Counted from the first letter of the stretch, positions 4,946 through 14,316 are shown. The stretch is DNA of 15,394 bases from Lachnospiraceae bacterium (GCA_024690425.1 JAILCT010000037.1:1-15394); one strand, 5' to 3'. A program made the numbers and translations. Notes: generated by a model from the letters alone, not told the origin.

Positions 4946-7900
4946 ATGGGAAAAAATGTTCAGGGTGAATCATTTCTTCGCAGAACTACCGCAAAAGGAC
5001 AGGAGATATCTTCCGTATCCGAGACCATGACAACTGCCTCCATGTCGGTAAGATCGGTAGAGGATCAGGCCCGGGATGCGGCATTTTCGAATATAAAGTC
5101 TCCGGTTATGAGGAAGCTTTCCGGAGCTGCTGTAACAGTCCCTCAGACAGCTCCCACTGTTTTGGAGATGGAGACTGCATATAATGATGTTGAGCTTAAG
5201 ATGTCATCAAATTCCATCAAAAGGAAAAAGAAGGCAGAGCAAGCCGGGAAAAGGTTTGATCAGCAAAGAGAGCTTTTGACAAAGGCTGCGCCTGTAAAGC
5301 AGCCGCTGGCTGATAACGCTGCTGTTGCAGCAAAGCTTAAGGCGCTTGATATATCCGGCTTGATGCATCAGGATTCGGGCAAGAGCGGGTATGAAAGGCT
5401 TCTTGCAAAATACCAGGAGATAATGCAGGAGCTGGATTATATAGATGATTATGAGGCATATGTACAGGGACGTCTGGATAATGAGCTTCCGGGACTTCAA
5501 AACGGAGATCCCGGGATCGAAGAGATCCGTAAAGAACAGGCAAAGTTAAAAACCCTGTATGATATCAGGGCCTATTATGATGTTCTCCAAAGTCTGCTTA
5601 AAAATAAATATTATTCCCTTCTTCCGCAGGATGAAATGGAAAAGCTTTCATATGTAGAGCTTAGAAAGAGACTGTATAAGCTTTATGAGGACGGAGATCC
5701 TTCGAAAGCTGACCTGATCAGCTACTATCAGGATCTCATACGTTTGAAGATGCTTGATCTGAGTAAAGAGGGAAATGCTGTTTTGAGAGAGAAACAGTAT
5801 TATGATGAGCTGGATCCTGCTCCCCGTGTAAAGGAAGATAAAAGAAAACCCGCAGAGGTCATGAAAAAAATGGGTAAGCTCTACGAAAAGCTGGAAGAAT
5901 ACACCATTTCAGCCAAACACCTCTGTGACGCAGGAACCATTGAGATGTATAAAAAGAAGTTCCTGGAGACTTATCTTGATGATTTTAATAAATTCAGCGC
6001 TGATCCAAGGGTCGATCTTACAAGACCGCCTCTTAACAGGCTAAATGCCGCGTTTCGCGATTATTTACAGCCCGGGGGAGCAGCGCTTTCAACACAGGAC
6101 ACATTGCATCAGATAGTCCTGTCCGTAAAACCGAAATTTGATGATGAGATCAAAAGAAGCGCGGATACTACTCCCGGGATACATTTGACCCCGGAGCAGA
6201 TGTCCGGAATACATGAGCTGGGAGCCTATGTGTTGCAGATGGGAATTGAAAAGAACAGGATACCCTTTGTGAATAATCTGTTGCAGGCTCCTCCCGATCA
6301 GCAGCTTTTGATGTTTTATATCATGGAATGCGGTCTTCAAAGCATTTCTTTGGATGCCAGCTTTTTCACGGCTCTTAATAATTATCGACCGAATATCGAG
6401 ATCTTCAGATATCAGGCTTCTTTTGAGAATCTTTCAAGAGCCATGCGAAAAGCCATAAAGCTTAAACCCGAGCTGGAAGCCTTCGGAAGGTTTCAGACAG
6501 AAATCTCTCAGGTTGATCAGATGGTTGAATATGACAGGGATCAGAATGATCCACGTGGTCTCCACAGGACTTTTGATGATAAAAAGCTGTCTGTAATACA
6601 GGCGATGGCCGGAAGAGGAAGACTTCTTCGGATGCTGTACAGAAATGCGGGACTACATGAGGATATGCCCGTGGATATGATAAGTGATCTTTCCTTGAGA
6701 AAAAGGATCATCGATGAATATAAAAAGATCGGAGAACTCTGCACGCGTCTTCGCGATATCGTGGATGCAGAAAACGCGGCAAATCCCGGAAACGCTCCTG
6801 CCGATCCGCAGCCGGACTATGATTCTCAGAGTCTCCGCAGCGGAAGAGCAGAGATCCCTGAAGCTGAGATTGTTCCGGGGAGCTTTGACATTGCCAAGGA
6901 GGGTATGGATTATTTAAAGGATTATGTGGTCGATGACGCCTATGGAACAGTTAATAATCTGATAAATGCCATAACGAAAGGAAGTCCCGGCTACCTTAAT
7001 TCCGTTACGGGAACCATTTCAGGAATAACAGGAATAATAGGCGCAGTGGGACTCATAATGAATACGATATCCTTCGGAAAGTCATATGACGATCTTACCG
7101 CGGCAGATGCCTGGGTCCAGGGAGTATGGCTTGGCGGCAGTCTTATTGAAACCACAGGTTCTTTCCTTTATTCCGCCGGATCGATCACGGATCTCGTCGG
7201 AAATACGATGAAGTCTTTATCAGGTACGGCAGATCTGGGGAAAGAGATATTGTCCCACAGCGCAAATCTCTCTGCGGCTGCCGGAGCCTTTGCGATTGGA
7301 GCCGGAGTTATAAAAATGGGGGTATCCGGAGCTCAACTTGTCCGCGCCGGATTATCTGACAATGAGGTGAACAGATCGAGACTCGAGCTCAATAATACCC
7401 TTGCACAAAAGAGAATAAACGGCGATCCTATAACAGAGGACGAGGACAGACTTGAAAGATTCCTTATGCATCAGCAAAGGGAAGTAAATATACAGGAAGC
7501 ATCTGCAGGAGTCGGAATAGTTACCGGAGCCATGGCTGCAGTCGCCGGCGGCCTTATGTTAGGGACCGTTACTGCTCCTGCCGGGGCGATACTCGGAATA
7601 GTTACAATGGGTGTGGATGTTATAACCAGGATTTCCTGCTGGAGTGCGAGGAAGCATAATAAAAGGGTTACAGTCGACGAATATCTGCATTTGGATGATG
7701 CCGTTAATGCTGTTAAGAGCCGGCACGCAGATCAAAGGATAAGGAATAAAAAGGAAAGCGAACTGAAGGATATGGTCAGGGAGGAGATGCTGGCAATGAT
7801 GGGATTTGCATCCAATGATGACTGCTTCAGATTCATATGCGAACAGATGGCAGAAACGCTTTATAAAAAAGCGGTTCTTGATCCCAATCCGGAACAGATG

Positions 7901-7999
7901 TATTCCGATGCTCTGAATTCAATGAGCATGCATGTGGACAGGTCAAAGAACAAGCCTTCATACCAGGCTATATTCACAAAGCTTATGAGTCAAGGGTAA
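4946..7999 (+). CDS. large hypothetical protein with coiled-coil body and glycine-rich hydrophobic domain
   Basis: A 1017-residue protein, start supported by GAGGTG six bases upstream. Residues 1-120 are low in order, rich in S, T and K, with no Sec signal peptide. About 130-620 is charged and helical with coiled-coil character. A proline-rich linker follows (about 610-640, 'NPGNAPADPQPDYD'). Then come four small-residue hydrophobic stretches: about 686-708 ('SGITGIIGAVGLIMN'), 725-748, 773-797 ('AAAGAFAIGAGVIKMG') and 855-895 ('GAMAAVAGGLMLGTVTAPAG'). The C-terminal ~120 residues are charged and helical. Glycine-zipper segments of this kind occur in secreted effectors and pore-formers that insert into membranes, but no catalytic domain or family is recognised. 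Its partner is probably the small protein encoded just upstream; a GNAT gene follows seven bases later. Confidence 0.8.
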   Translation: MGKNVQGESFLRRTTAKGQEISSVSETMTTASMSVRSVEDQARDAAFSNIKSPVMRKLSGAAVTVPQTAPTVLEMETAYNDVELKMSSNSIKRKKKAEQAGKRFDQQRELLTKAAPVKQPLADNAAVAAKLKALDISGLMHQDSGKSGYERLLAKYQEIMQELDYIDDYEAYVQGRLDNELPGLQNGDPGIEEIRKEQAKLKTLYDIRAYYDVLQSLLKNKYYSLLPQDEMEKLSYVELRKRLYKLYEDGDPSKADLISYYQDLIRLKMLDLSKEGNAVLREKQYYDELDPAPRVKEDKRKPAEVMKKMGKLYEKLEEYTISAKHLCDAGTIEMYKKKFLETYLDDFNKFSADPRVDLTRPPLNRLNAAFRDYLQPGGAALSTQDTLHQIVLSVKPKFDDEIKRSADTTPGIHLTPEQMSGIHELGAYVLQMGIEKNRIPFVNNLLQAPPDQQLLMFYIMECGLQSISLDASFFTALNNYRPNIEIFRYQASFENLSRAMRKAIKLKPELEAFGRFQTEISQVDQMVEYDRDQNDPRGLHRTFDDKKLSVIQAMAGRGRLLRMLYRNAGLHEDMPVDMISDLSLRKRIIDEYKKIGELCTRLRDIVDAENAANPGNAPADPQPDYDSQSLRSGRAEIPEAEIVPGSFDIAKEGMDYLKDYVVDDAYGTVNNLINAITKGSPGYLNSVTGTISGITGIIGAVGLIMNTISFGKSYDDLTAADAWVQGVWLGGSLIETTGSFLYSAGSITDLVGNTMKSLSGTADLGKEILSHSANLSAAAGAFAIGAGVIKMGVSGAQLVRAGLSDNEVNRSRLELNNTLAQKRINGDPITEDEDRLERFLMHQQREVNIQEASAGVGIVTGAMAAVAGGLMLGTVTAPAGAILGIVTMGVDVITRISCWSARKHNKRVTVDEYLHLDDAVNAVKSRHADQRIRNKKESELKDMVREEMLAMMGFASNDDCFRFICEQMAETLYKKAVLDPNPEQMYSDALNSMSMHVDRSKNKPSYQAIFTKLMSQG

Positions 8000-8006
8000 A
8001 CAGCAC

Positions 8007-8810
8007 ATGATCATTACCGGGATAACAAAAACAAACGAAAGCTATTTTCTTCCCTTCTTTCCCAGGGAGGTCCGGACCGGCGGGAACGATCTCATACGGG
8101 TCGGAGTGATAAATGATCAGGGAAAAAGCGTTGGAGCTCTTTCGGCGTTTGTGGACAGGACAGCTGCCAACATCGTATCTTTATATATACTTCCGGATCA
8201 CAGAAGACAAGGCTATGGAAGGATGCTTATGGAATGGCTTCAGGATTCGCTTAAAGAACAGGGTATAGAAGCCATAAATGCGGAATTTCCGGCAGATGAC
8301 GCATCTGAGGCATTTTCGGAAGCTATGGGTTTTGATCTGTTTGACGGCAGTCCTATTTACTGCGTTTCACTCGGAGAAGTGCTTCGTTCTCCTTTATATA
8401 AAAGGCAGATCGAAGGGAAAAAGGTGAAAAAAGCCAAAAGCATTTCTTCTCTTTCCTTACAGGAAAAAAAGATACTTGAACTAAAAATTGACATTGACGG
8501 AGCTGATCCTGAATGGAGTACGGCTGTGATCGCCGACGGGCGGTATTCAAGCGCGCTTCTTGCGAGCCCCGGCGAGACAGACGTGAGCATAATATATTTA
8601 GATTCAGACAGCGATGATCCGAGAGAGGTCATGTACCACATAAGAGCGCTGGTATTTAAGACCATAAAGAGATTTCAGGGCAACAGAGACGCAGAGTTCA
8701 GGTTTGTCACCTCGAATGAGAGCAAGGCAAATGATCTTGCGGGACTCCTTGGAGGAAGAAGACATATCCATTTAACAGGGTATTTCAGGCATGCCGCAAA
8801 GCTTCTATAG
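8007..8810 (+). CDS. GNAT-family N-acetyltransferase with C-terminal extension
   Basis: A 267-residue protein. Residues about 25-130 form a GNAT domain: the strand 'AANIVSLYILPDHRRQGYG' carries the acetyl-CoA pyrophosphate loop (R/Q-x-x-G-x-G as RRQGYG, about 66-71), and 'FSEAMGFDLFDG' is the usual 'lGF' C-terminal strand. GNAT enzymes move an acetyl group from acetyl-CoA to an amine; the acceptor is unknown. Residues about 145-267 have no clear motif. They end in 'FVTSNESKANDLAGLLGG', spaced like the final helix and strand of a second GNAT half that lacks the acetyl-CoA loop. The gene starts seven bases after its neighbour's stop with only a weak ribosome site, suggesting translational coupling. 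It could modify the 1017-aa protein or a kinase. Confidence 0.8.
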   Translation: MIITGITKTNESYFLPFFPREVRTGGNDLIRVGVINDQGKSVGALSAFVDRTAANIVSLYILPDHRRQGYGRMLMEWLQDSLKEQGIEAINAEFPADDASEAFSEAMGFDLFDGSPIYCVSLGEVLRSPLYKRQIEGKKVKKAKSISSLSLQEKKILELKIDIDGADPEWSTAVIADGRYSSALLASPGETDVSIIYLDSDSDDPREVMYHIRALVFKTIKRFQGNRDAEFRFVTSNESKANDLAGLLGGRRHIHLTGYFRHAAKLL

Positions 8811-8865
8811 AGAGATCTGCAGCTAAATAGCATGGATGATATGAGATAAATGATCGGAGACGGAC

Positions 8866-10911
8866 GTGAATGACATCAGGAATGAACGGCTGGTAATATT
8901 TATCAGCACATTGGCTGGAATAGCCTGCATATTGCAGAATATTTTTGGGGGCTGGGAATTATGGGTCCTGCCAATAGTGGCGATCACAATGATAGCCTTA
9001 TGGTGGTTCCATTTTACCGAAAGACCCGATCAATCCATAAGGATAAACATATGCTTTGTTTTTTCCGCATTCCTTGTATTCTATCACGGGATACATAAAA
9101 CAAGTCTTTATGAGGTGTCGGTTGCGACAGCCCTTTTTTTGGCCACGTTCATGATACTTGACAATGTGTACAGATTAAATGTGATCTTTGCGGAATACAT
9201 TATTGTGATGATAATACAGTTCGTATTTCTAATAAGGGATCAGGAGGTCCTGGATGCGTTCACTAAAATGAGGATAGCATTTCATATCGGCGCCGTGATA
9301 TCCATGTATATATTCAGCCGTATAACTGTCAACAGAAATATAGAGGAAAAGCAGAGAGTGCAGGAATGGCTGGGAGCAGTGCAGGAAAACGATCTTGCCT
9401 TGGAGGATTTTCTGTCCAATATCTCTCACGAGCTCAGGACTCCCATAAATGTTATAAACGGGATGACAAAGCTTATGCAGAATGATAATGACTGCAGTGA
9501 GCTGGCTTCGATATATGAGGCCGGGATAAGGCTTGCGCATCAGGTAGAGGATGTCCAGGATTATACTGAGCTCAAGCAGGATGATATGCTTCTTGAGGAA
9601 GAGAATTATATGTGCGCATCCCTGATAAATGACGTGATCTCAAGCTATATGGCGGATCAGAAAAAAAACGATCTGGAATTGATCGTGGACATCTCTCCTT
9701 CCTTACCTGCAATGCTGAAGGGAGACGTAAAAAAGCTGCATAAGATATTCAGGCATCTTCTGGAGAATGCGGTCAAATTCACAAAACGTGGAGGTATTTT
9801 TATAAAAGTATTCTCTATATCACAGGAATACGGTATCAATCTGATAATCGAAGTATCCGACACGGGCATGGGGATGACGCGGGCGGATATATCCGGCGTT
9901 TCAAAGGGAATGTATCAGGCTGATAAAAGCAGGAATCGAAGCACCGGCGGGATCGGGACAGGACTGCCTATCGTATACGGTTTTACGCATAAGATGGGGG
10001 GCTTTGTAAATATAAACAGTTCAAAGGGGAGCGGCACAACCGTGCGTATATGCATCCCGCAGCAGGTGGTGGATCCGTCTCCTTTTTTGTCATTAAAAGA
10101 CGGCTGCGGAGAGAATGTGGTATTCTACAACAAGGTTGAGAAATACAGGGTTCCGGAGGTAAGGGATTATTACATAGAAATGGCGGCGGATCTTGCCGAT
10201 GGCCTGAATAATAAAATATATTTTGCCCGGGACATACGAAAGCTTGAACATCTCTTAAGTGAGACCGGAGCCACACATATTTTTACGGAGGAGGAAGAGT
10301 ATGCCTCAGACAGGGATGCGCTTGATGCTCTATCCAAGCGGGGCTATAAGATCATTGTTTCATCAAAAAATGGCAACGGAGCCATATCATCAAGTAATAT
10401 CCTTATGATACCAAAGCCTGTTTATGCTTTCCCTATCGTGCGGATCCTGAACGGAGATGAGGCTTTCGAGACAGACATTGATGAAAGAAAAGGAAAGATA
10501 AGATTTACAGGGACCAGAGCGCTGGTGGTGGATGATGAACCCATGAATCTTGTGGTCGCATCAGGCATACTCCGTGAATATAAAATGCTTGTTGAAACCG
10601 CGGAAAGCGGGAAGGAGGCTGTGGAAAAGTATAAGAAGGGAAACTATGACGTTATTTTCCTGGATCATATGATGCCGGAAATGGACGGTGTTGAAACCCT
10701 TAAGCAGATCCTGGGGATCGCCGATACCGGTGTCAGAAAGCCTGTAATGATAGCTCTTACAGCCAATACCCTGAGTGGAGCGAAGCAGATGTTTATCAAT
10801 GAGGGATTTGACGGATTTATCGCGAAGCCGATAAATATTAGGGAATTTGAAAGAGTGATGAGAAATACGCTGTCGGAAGAGTTGATCAGATTTGAAGGGG
10901 GAAACAAATGA
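8866..10911 (+). CDS. hybrid sensor histidine kinase (6TM-HisKA-HATPase-pseudoREC-REC)
   Basis: A 681-residue membrane kinase with a GTG start, chosen because GGAGA lies about six bases upstream and no good ATG is in frame. Six hydrophobic helices (about 8-155) with short loops form the sensor. HisKA has 'NISHELRTPIN' with His188. The ATPase domain has Asn301 (ENAVKFT), Asp332 (DTGMGM) and GTGLPIV. A degenerate receiver (about 415-540) keeps a KP near 517 but has Glu-rich 'THIFTEEEEY' where the phospho-acceptor Asp should be. A complete receiver follows (about 549-670) with 'VVDDEPMN', Asp600 in 'FLDHMMPEMDG', and Lys654. There is no HPt and no output domain, so phosphoryl flow needs an external HPt, such as the one on the downstream kinase. 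The 3' end overlaps the next gene by four bases (ATGA). Confidence 0.93.
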   Translation: MNDIRNERLVIFISTLAGIACILQNIFGGWELWVLPIVAITMIALWWFHFTERPDQSIRINICFVFSAFLVFYHGIHKTSLYEVSVATALFLATFMILDNVYRLNVIFAEYIIVMIIQFVFLIRDQEVLDAFTKMRIAFHIGAVISMYIFSRITVNRNIEEKQRVQEWLGAVQENDLALEDFLSNISHELRTPINVINGMTKLMQNDNDCSELASIYEAGIRLAHQVEDVQDYTELKQDDMLLEEENYMCASLINDVISSYMADQKKNDLELIVDISPSLPAMLKGDVKKLHKIFRHLLENAVKFTKRGGIFIKVFSISQEYGINLIIEVSDTGMGMTRADISGVSKGMYQADKSRNRSTGGIGTGLPIVYGFTHKMGGFVNINSSKGSGTTVRICIPQQVVDPSPFLSLKDGCGENVVFYNKVEKYRVPEVRDYYIEMAADLADGLNNKIYFARDIRKLEHLLSETGATHIFTEEEEYASDRDALDALSKRGYKIIVSSKNGNGAISSSNILMIPKPVYAFPIVRILNGDEAFETDIDERKGKIRFTGTRALVVDDEPMNLVVASGILREYKMLVETAESGKEAVEKYKKGNYDVIFLDHMMPEMDGVETLKQILGIADTGVRKPVMIALTANTLSGAKQMFINEGFDGFIAKPINIREFERVMRNTLSEELIRFEGGNK

Positions 10912-13900
10912 AGATAAGGAATCCCTTCAGGAGTTTTAAGGAATATATCTATGATCCCTCCGAGGATCTGAAGGACAGAGCCTTCATATTGTTTTCCGGG
11001 GTTGTATTATGCGCTTTATTCGCTGCTGTTCCGTGCGGACTCATAATGCGGGAGCCTCTTTCGGCAACGCTCACAACATTGATCGGAGCCATGTTTTTTG
11101 CCTTATATGTCCTGTACATATATAAAAAGAAAAAGATTAGACAGGCCCGTATCGTTATATCTGTCATTCTTGTCTTTATATTCTTTCCGGTAATATTTTT
11201 TACTAACGGCGGCGTATATGGGGGAGCTCCGATATGGCTGCTGCTTGGATGCCTTTATATGGTAATGGTGCTTGACGGCAGATCCCAGCTGATCATGAGC
11301 ATATTAAATGTGATCGTTTTGATAATCTGCTGGATCATAGGCTATTATTTCCCGGAGCTTGTAATGGAATATTCCAGACAGGGAAATTTTATTGACAGCA
11401 TTGCCGCTCTGATAATTGTGAGCAATGTTATTTTTGTAATGGTGAATTATCAGAACGGATTATATAAAAGGGAAAATGAGCTGGCAGAGAAAAAAGTAGA
11501 AGAGATCGAAGAAATGAGCAGGGCTCAGAATCGTTTTTTCTCGAGCATGAGTCATGAGATACGCACTCCTATCAATACAGTCCTTGGGCTTAATGAGATA
11601 ATACTTCGTCAGGAAGACGCTTCGGAGGAAATACGGAAGGACGCCAAAAACATACAGGGAGCAGGCAGGATGCTGCTTGCCCTTATCAATGACATACTCG
11701 ATGTAAGTAAGATCGAGGCCGGAAAGATGGATATCGTTCCGGTCAATTACAGTGTTTCATCACTTATATCTGAGATCGTTAATATGATATGGCTGAAGGC
11801 CGAAGAAAAAGGCTTGAGATTCACGGTCGATATAGATCCCGATGTTCCCGAGATCCTGTTTGGTGATGAGGTAAGGATCAAGCAGATACTTATAAATCTT
11901 CTGAATAATGCCGTTAAATATACAAAGGAGGGATCGGTCTCTCTTCATATAGAGTGTGATATTCCTGAGGAGAGATATGCTCTGTTAAAGATAAGCGTGT
12001 CTGATACAGGCATCGGCATCAAACCGGAGGCGATCCCTAACCTGTTCGATACTTTCAAACGTGTAGATCAGGAAAAGAACAGGAATATAGAGGGCACCGG
12101 TCTTGGACTTTCAATAGTCAGGCAGCTGGTCGACCTGATGGGCGGAGAGGTGACTGTCAACAGCGTTTATCTTCAGGGTTCAACATTTTATGTCACGATA
12201 AGACAGGGGATCACATCGGATAAGCGTATCGGCGATATTAATATCACAGGCGTCGGAGGCGTCAGGGAAGATGAGAAGTTCGAGCATATTTTTCGGGCGC
12301 CTGATGCCAGGATACTCATAGTCGATGATAACGAGATGAACCTGCAGGTAGAAGATAAGCTTCTTAAAGGAACTCTCATGCAGGTGGATCTGGCCCTTTC
12401 CGGACAGGAAGCCCTGAAGCTAACCCTTCATAATCGCTATGATGTTATTTTTATGGATCATATGATGCCGGAGATGGATGGCATCGAATGTCTGGAGCAG
12501 ATCCGCAAACAGAAGGGCGGACTTAACAGAAGCGTTCCCGTCATTGCTCTTACGGCCAATGCAGGCAGCGAGAATATAGACCTTTACAACAATAAGGGAT
12601 TTGACGGATATCTGGTCAAACCCGTATCAGGAAACCAGCTTGAAAGCATGCTTATCTCGCATCTTCCCGAAGACAAGGTCGCGCTAAATGAAAACAGCGA
12701 AGCAGCAGGTACTTTTATAAGCACTGCCGGAGGCTATGAAAAGAAAAAGCCGGTCATTATCGCAACAAGCAGCATGAGTGATCTTCCGCAGAGGACCGTG
12801 AAGGAGCTTGAGATATGGATAATCCCATATACGGTCATAACAAATGAGGGAGTGTTTTTTGACAATGTTGACATAGATTCCGAGGAGCTTGTCCGATATA
12901 TGGGAGATGATCACAGGATAGTCTTATCCGAACCTCCGACAGAAGAGGCAATGATCGCCTTTTTCTCGGAGGGCCTGAAGAAAGCCCATCACCTGATATA
13001 TATCACTTTGTCAACCGGCAACAGCAGGGAATACGGCAGAGCTAAAAATGCGGCAAAGACCTTTGAAAATGTTACTTTGGTCAATTCCGAACTGATCTCC
13101 AGCGCTACGGGGATACTTGTGCTCATCGCTTCGAGGCTGGCAATGCAGGGAATGCCCGTTGACAGGATAATATCAGAGCTTGAGAGATCAAAGGCCAGGA
13201 TCAGAGGAAGCTTTGTGGTCAAAAACACGGATGTTATGGCAAAGCGCGGAAGGATCAGTCCATTTTTGGGTAATTGCCTGAATACATTAAGCCTCCGGCC
13301 GGTGCTCAGAATGGACGGAGATAAACTTGGCGTAGGCAGGTTGCTGTTCGGAAGTGAAAGAAAGTGCTATGAGAAATATATAAAATATGCGCTGCCGGCA
13401 GGCGCTGATCCGGACACCTCATTCGTGTTCATCACATATGCCGGCATGGCGGAGGAGGATCTGGTATGGATAGAAGAGAAGCTGCGGCTCAGAACAGGCT
13501 TTGATAATATCATCTTTCAAAAAGCCTCTGCGGGGATATCCTCAAATTGCGGTGAGGGCACGTTCGGGATCATATATATGATAAAAGGAGATCATAACTA
13601 TAACATCAGTCCTTTTATCACCACAGGGTCTGAAGAGGATGCTCCAACCTCACCTGACGGCATGGTGATCGATCAGGATGATATCGAAGGCGGGCAGGCA
13701 AAAGAATGGTATGAGGGCATCAAAGGGATAGATATCGATGCAGCCATAGAAAACAGCGGAACTAAGGAAGCATTTCTGTCGGTATTAAAGATATATTATG
13801 ACACATATGAGGCTAAATCCGGAGAAATACAAAGGCTGTATGATCAGAAGGACTGGGATGGTTATATCATAAAGGTTCATGCATTAAAGAGCAGTTCGAG

Positions 13901-14279
13901 ACTTGTTGGCGCCATACAGCTTGGCGATGATGCAGAAGCTATCGAGTTGGCAGGAAAGAAGGGCGATACAGAATATATCACAGGCCGTCATGACGGTATG
14001 ATGAACAGATACCGGGATATAATAGATGAGCTTACACCGATATTTGACGAAGATAATGGACTGATGGAAATACCTGAGGATGTATTGGAAGACGCATACG
14101 AGGGCTTGCTGGAATTTTCACAGACCGAAGAATATGATCTCGTTAAAATGGCCTTAGACTCCGTTAATGGATATAAGCTTTCCAAAGAAGATGAGGAACG
14201 TTTTTCGGAAATACAGAACTGCCTGATGAAATTAGATTGGAACGGGATCATCGGGATAATACAAAAGAGAACAGAATAG
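10908..14279 (+). CDS. hybrid histidine kinase fused to DegV and HPt domains (6TM-HisKA-HATPase-REC-DegV-HPt)
   Basis: A 1123-residue protein. Six membrane helices (about 23-185) lead to HisKA 'SMSHEIRTPIN' (His216) and an ATPase domain with Asn334, Asp366 (DTGIGI) and GTGLGLSIV. REC (about 467-590) has Asp473/Asp474, phospho-acceptor Asp517 ('FMDHMMPEMDG') and Lys571. Residues about 615-893 match the DegV family, which binds fatty acids in other bacteria (FakB): 'ATSSMSDLP', 'IIPYTVITNEGVFFDNVDI', 'ITLSTGNSREYGRA', 'VNSELISSATG', 'MAKRGRISPFLG', 'LRPVLRMDGDKLG' and 'GEGTFGIIYM'. The usual TSQPS is LSEPP, so ligand contacts differ. A C-terminal HPt (about 930-1035) has 'KVHALKSSSRLVG' with His991, followed by a helical tail. 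The start codon overlaps the preceding kinase's stop. A phosphorelay His216-Asp517-His991 is expected; the DegV insertion suggests lipid control of it. Confidence 0.92.
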   Translation: MKIRNPFRSFKEYIYDPSEDLKDRAFILFSGVVLCALFAAVPCGLIMREPLSATLTTLIGAMFFALYVLYIYKKKKIRQARIVISVILVFIFFPVIFFTNGGVYGGAPIWLLLGCLYMVMVLDGRSQLIMSILNVIVLIICWIIGYYFPELVMEYSRQGNFIDSIAALIIVSNVIFVMVNYQNGLYKRENELAEKKVEEIEEMSRAQNRFFSSMSHEIRTPINTVLGLNEIILRQEDASEEIRKDAKNIQGAGRMLLALINDILDVSKIEAGKMDIVPVNYSVSSLISEIVNMIWLKAEEKGLRFTVDIDPDVPEILFGDEVRIKQILINLLNNAVKYTKEGSVSLHIECDIPEERYALLKISVSDTGIGIKPEAIPNLFDTFKRVDQEKNRNIEGTGLGLSIVRQLVDLMGGEVTVNSVYLQGSTFYVTIRQGITSDKRIGDINITGVGGVREDEKFEHIFRAPDARILIVDDNEMNLQVEDKLLKGTLMQVDLALSGQEALKLTLHNRYDVIFMDHMMPEMDGIECLEQIRKQKGGLNRSVPVIALTANAGSENIDLYNNKGFDGYLVKPVSGNQLESMLISHLPEDKVALNENSEAAGTFISTAGGYEKKKPVIIATSSMSDLPQRTVKELEIWIIPYTVITNEGVFFDNVDIDSEELVRYMGDDHRIVLSEPPTEEAMIAFFSEGLKKAHHLIYITLSTGNSREYGRAKNAAKTFENVTLVNSELISSATGILVLIASRLAMQGMPVDRIISELERSKARIRGSFVVKNTDVMAKRGRISPFLGNCLNTLSLRPVLRMDGDKLGVGRLLFGSERKCYEKYIKYALPAGADPDTSFVFITYAGMAEEDLVWIEEKLRLRTGFDNIIFQKASAGISSNCGEGTFGIIYMIKGDHNYNISPFITTGSEEDAPTSPDGMVIDQDDIEGGQAKEWYEGIKGIDIDAAIENSGTKEAFLSVLKIYYDTYEAKSGEIQRLYDQKDWDGYIIKVHALKSSSRLVGAIQLGDDAEAIELAGKKGDTEYITGRHDGMMNRYRDIIDELTPIFDEDNGLMEIPEDVLEDAYEGLLEFSQTEEYDLVKMALDSVNGYKLSKEDEERFSEIQNCLMKLDWNGIIGIIQKRTE

Positions 14280-14302
14280 ATAATACAAAAGAGAACAGAA
14301 TA
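14255..14302. repeat. exact 24-bp tandem duplication across a stop codon
   Basis: The 24 bases 14255-14278 are repeated exactly at 14279-14302. The first copy encodes the last codons of the DegV kinase (…IIQKRTE) and the duplication junction falls in its TAG stop (14277-14279). The second copy is untranslated. It looks like a recent slippage or duplication event. Confidence 0.9.
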
Positions 14303-14316
14303 ATAAAAGGGCAGAT

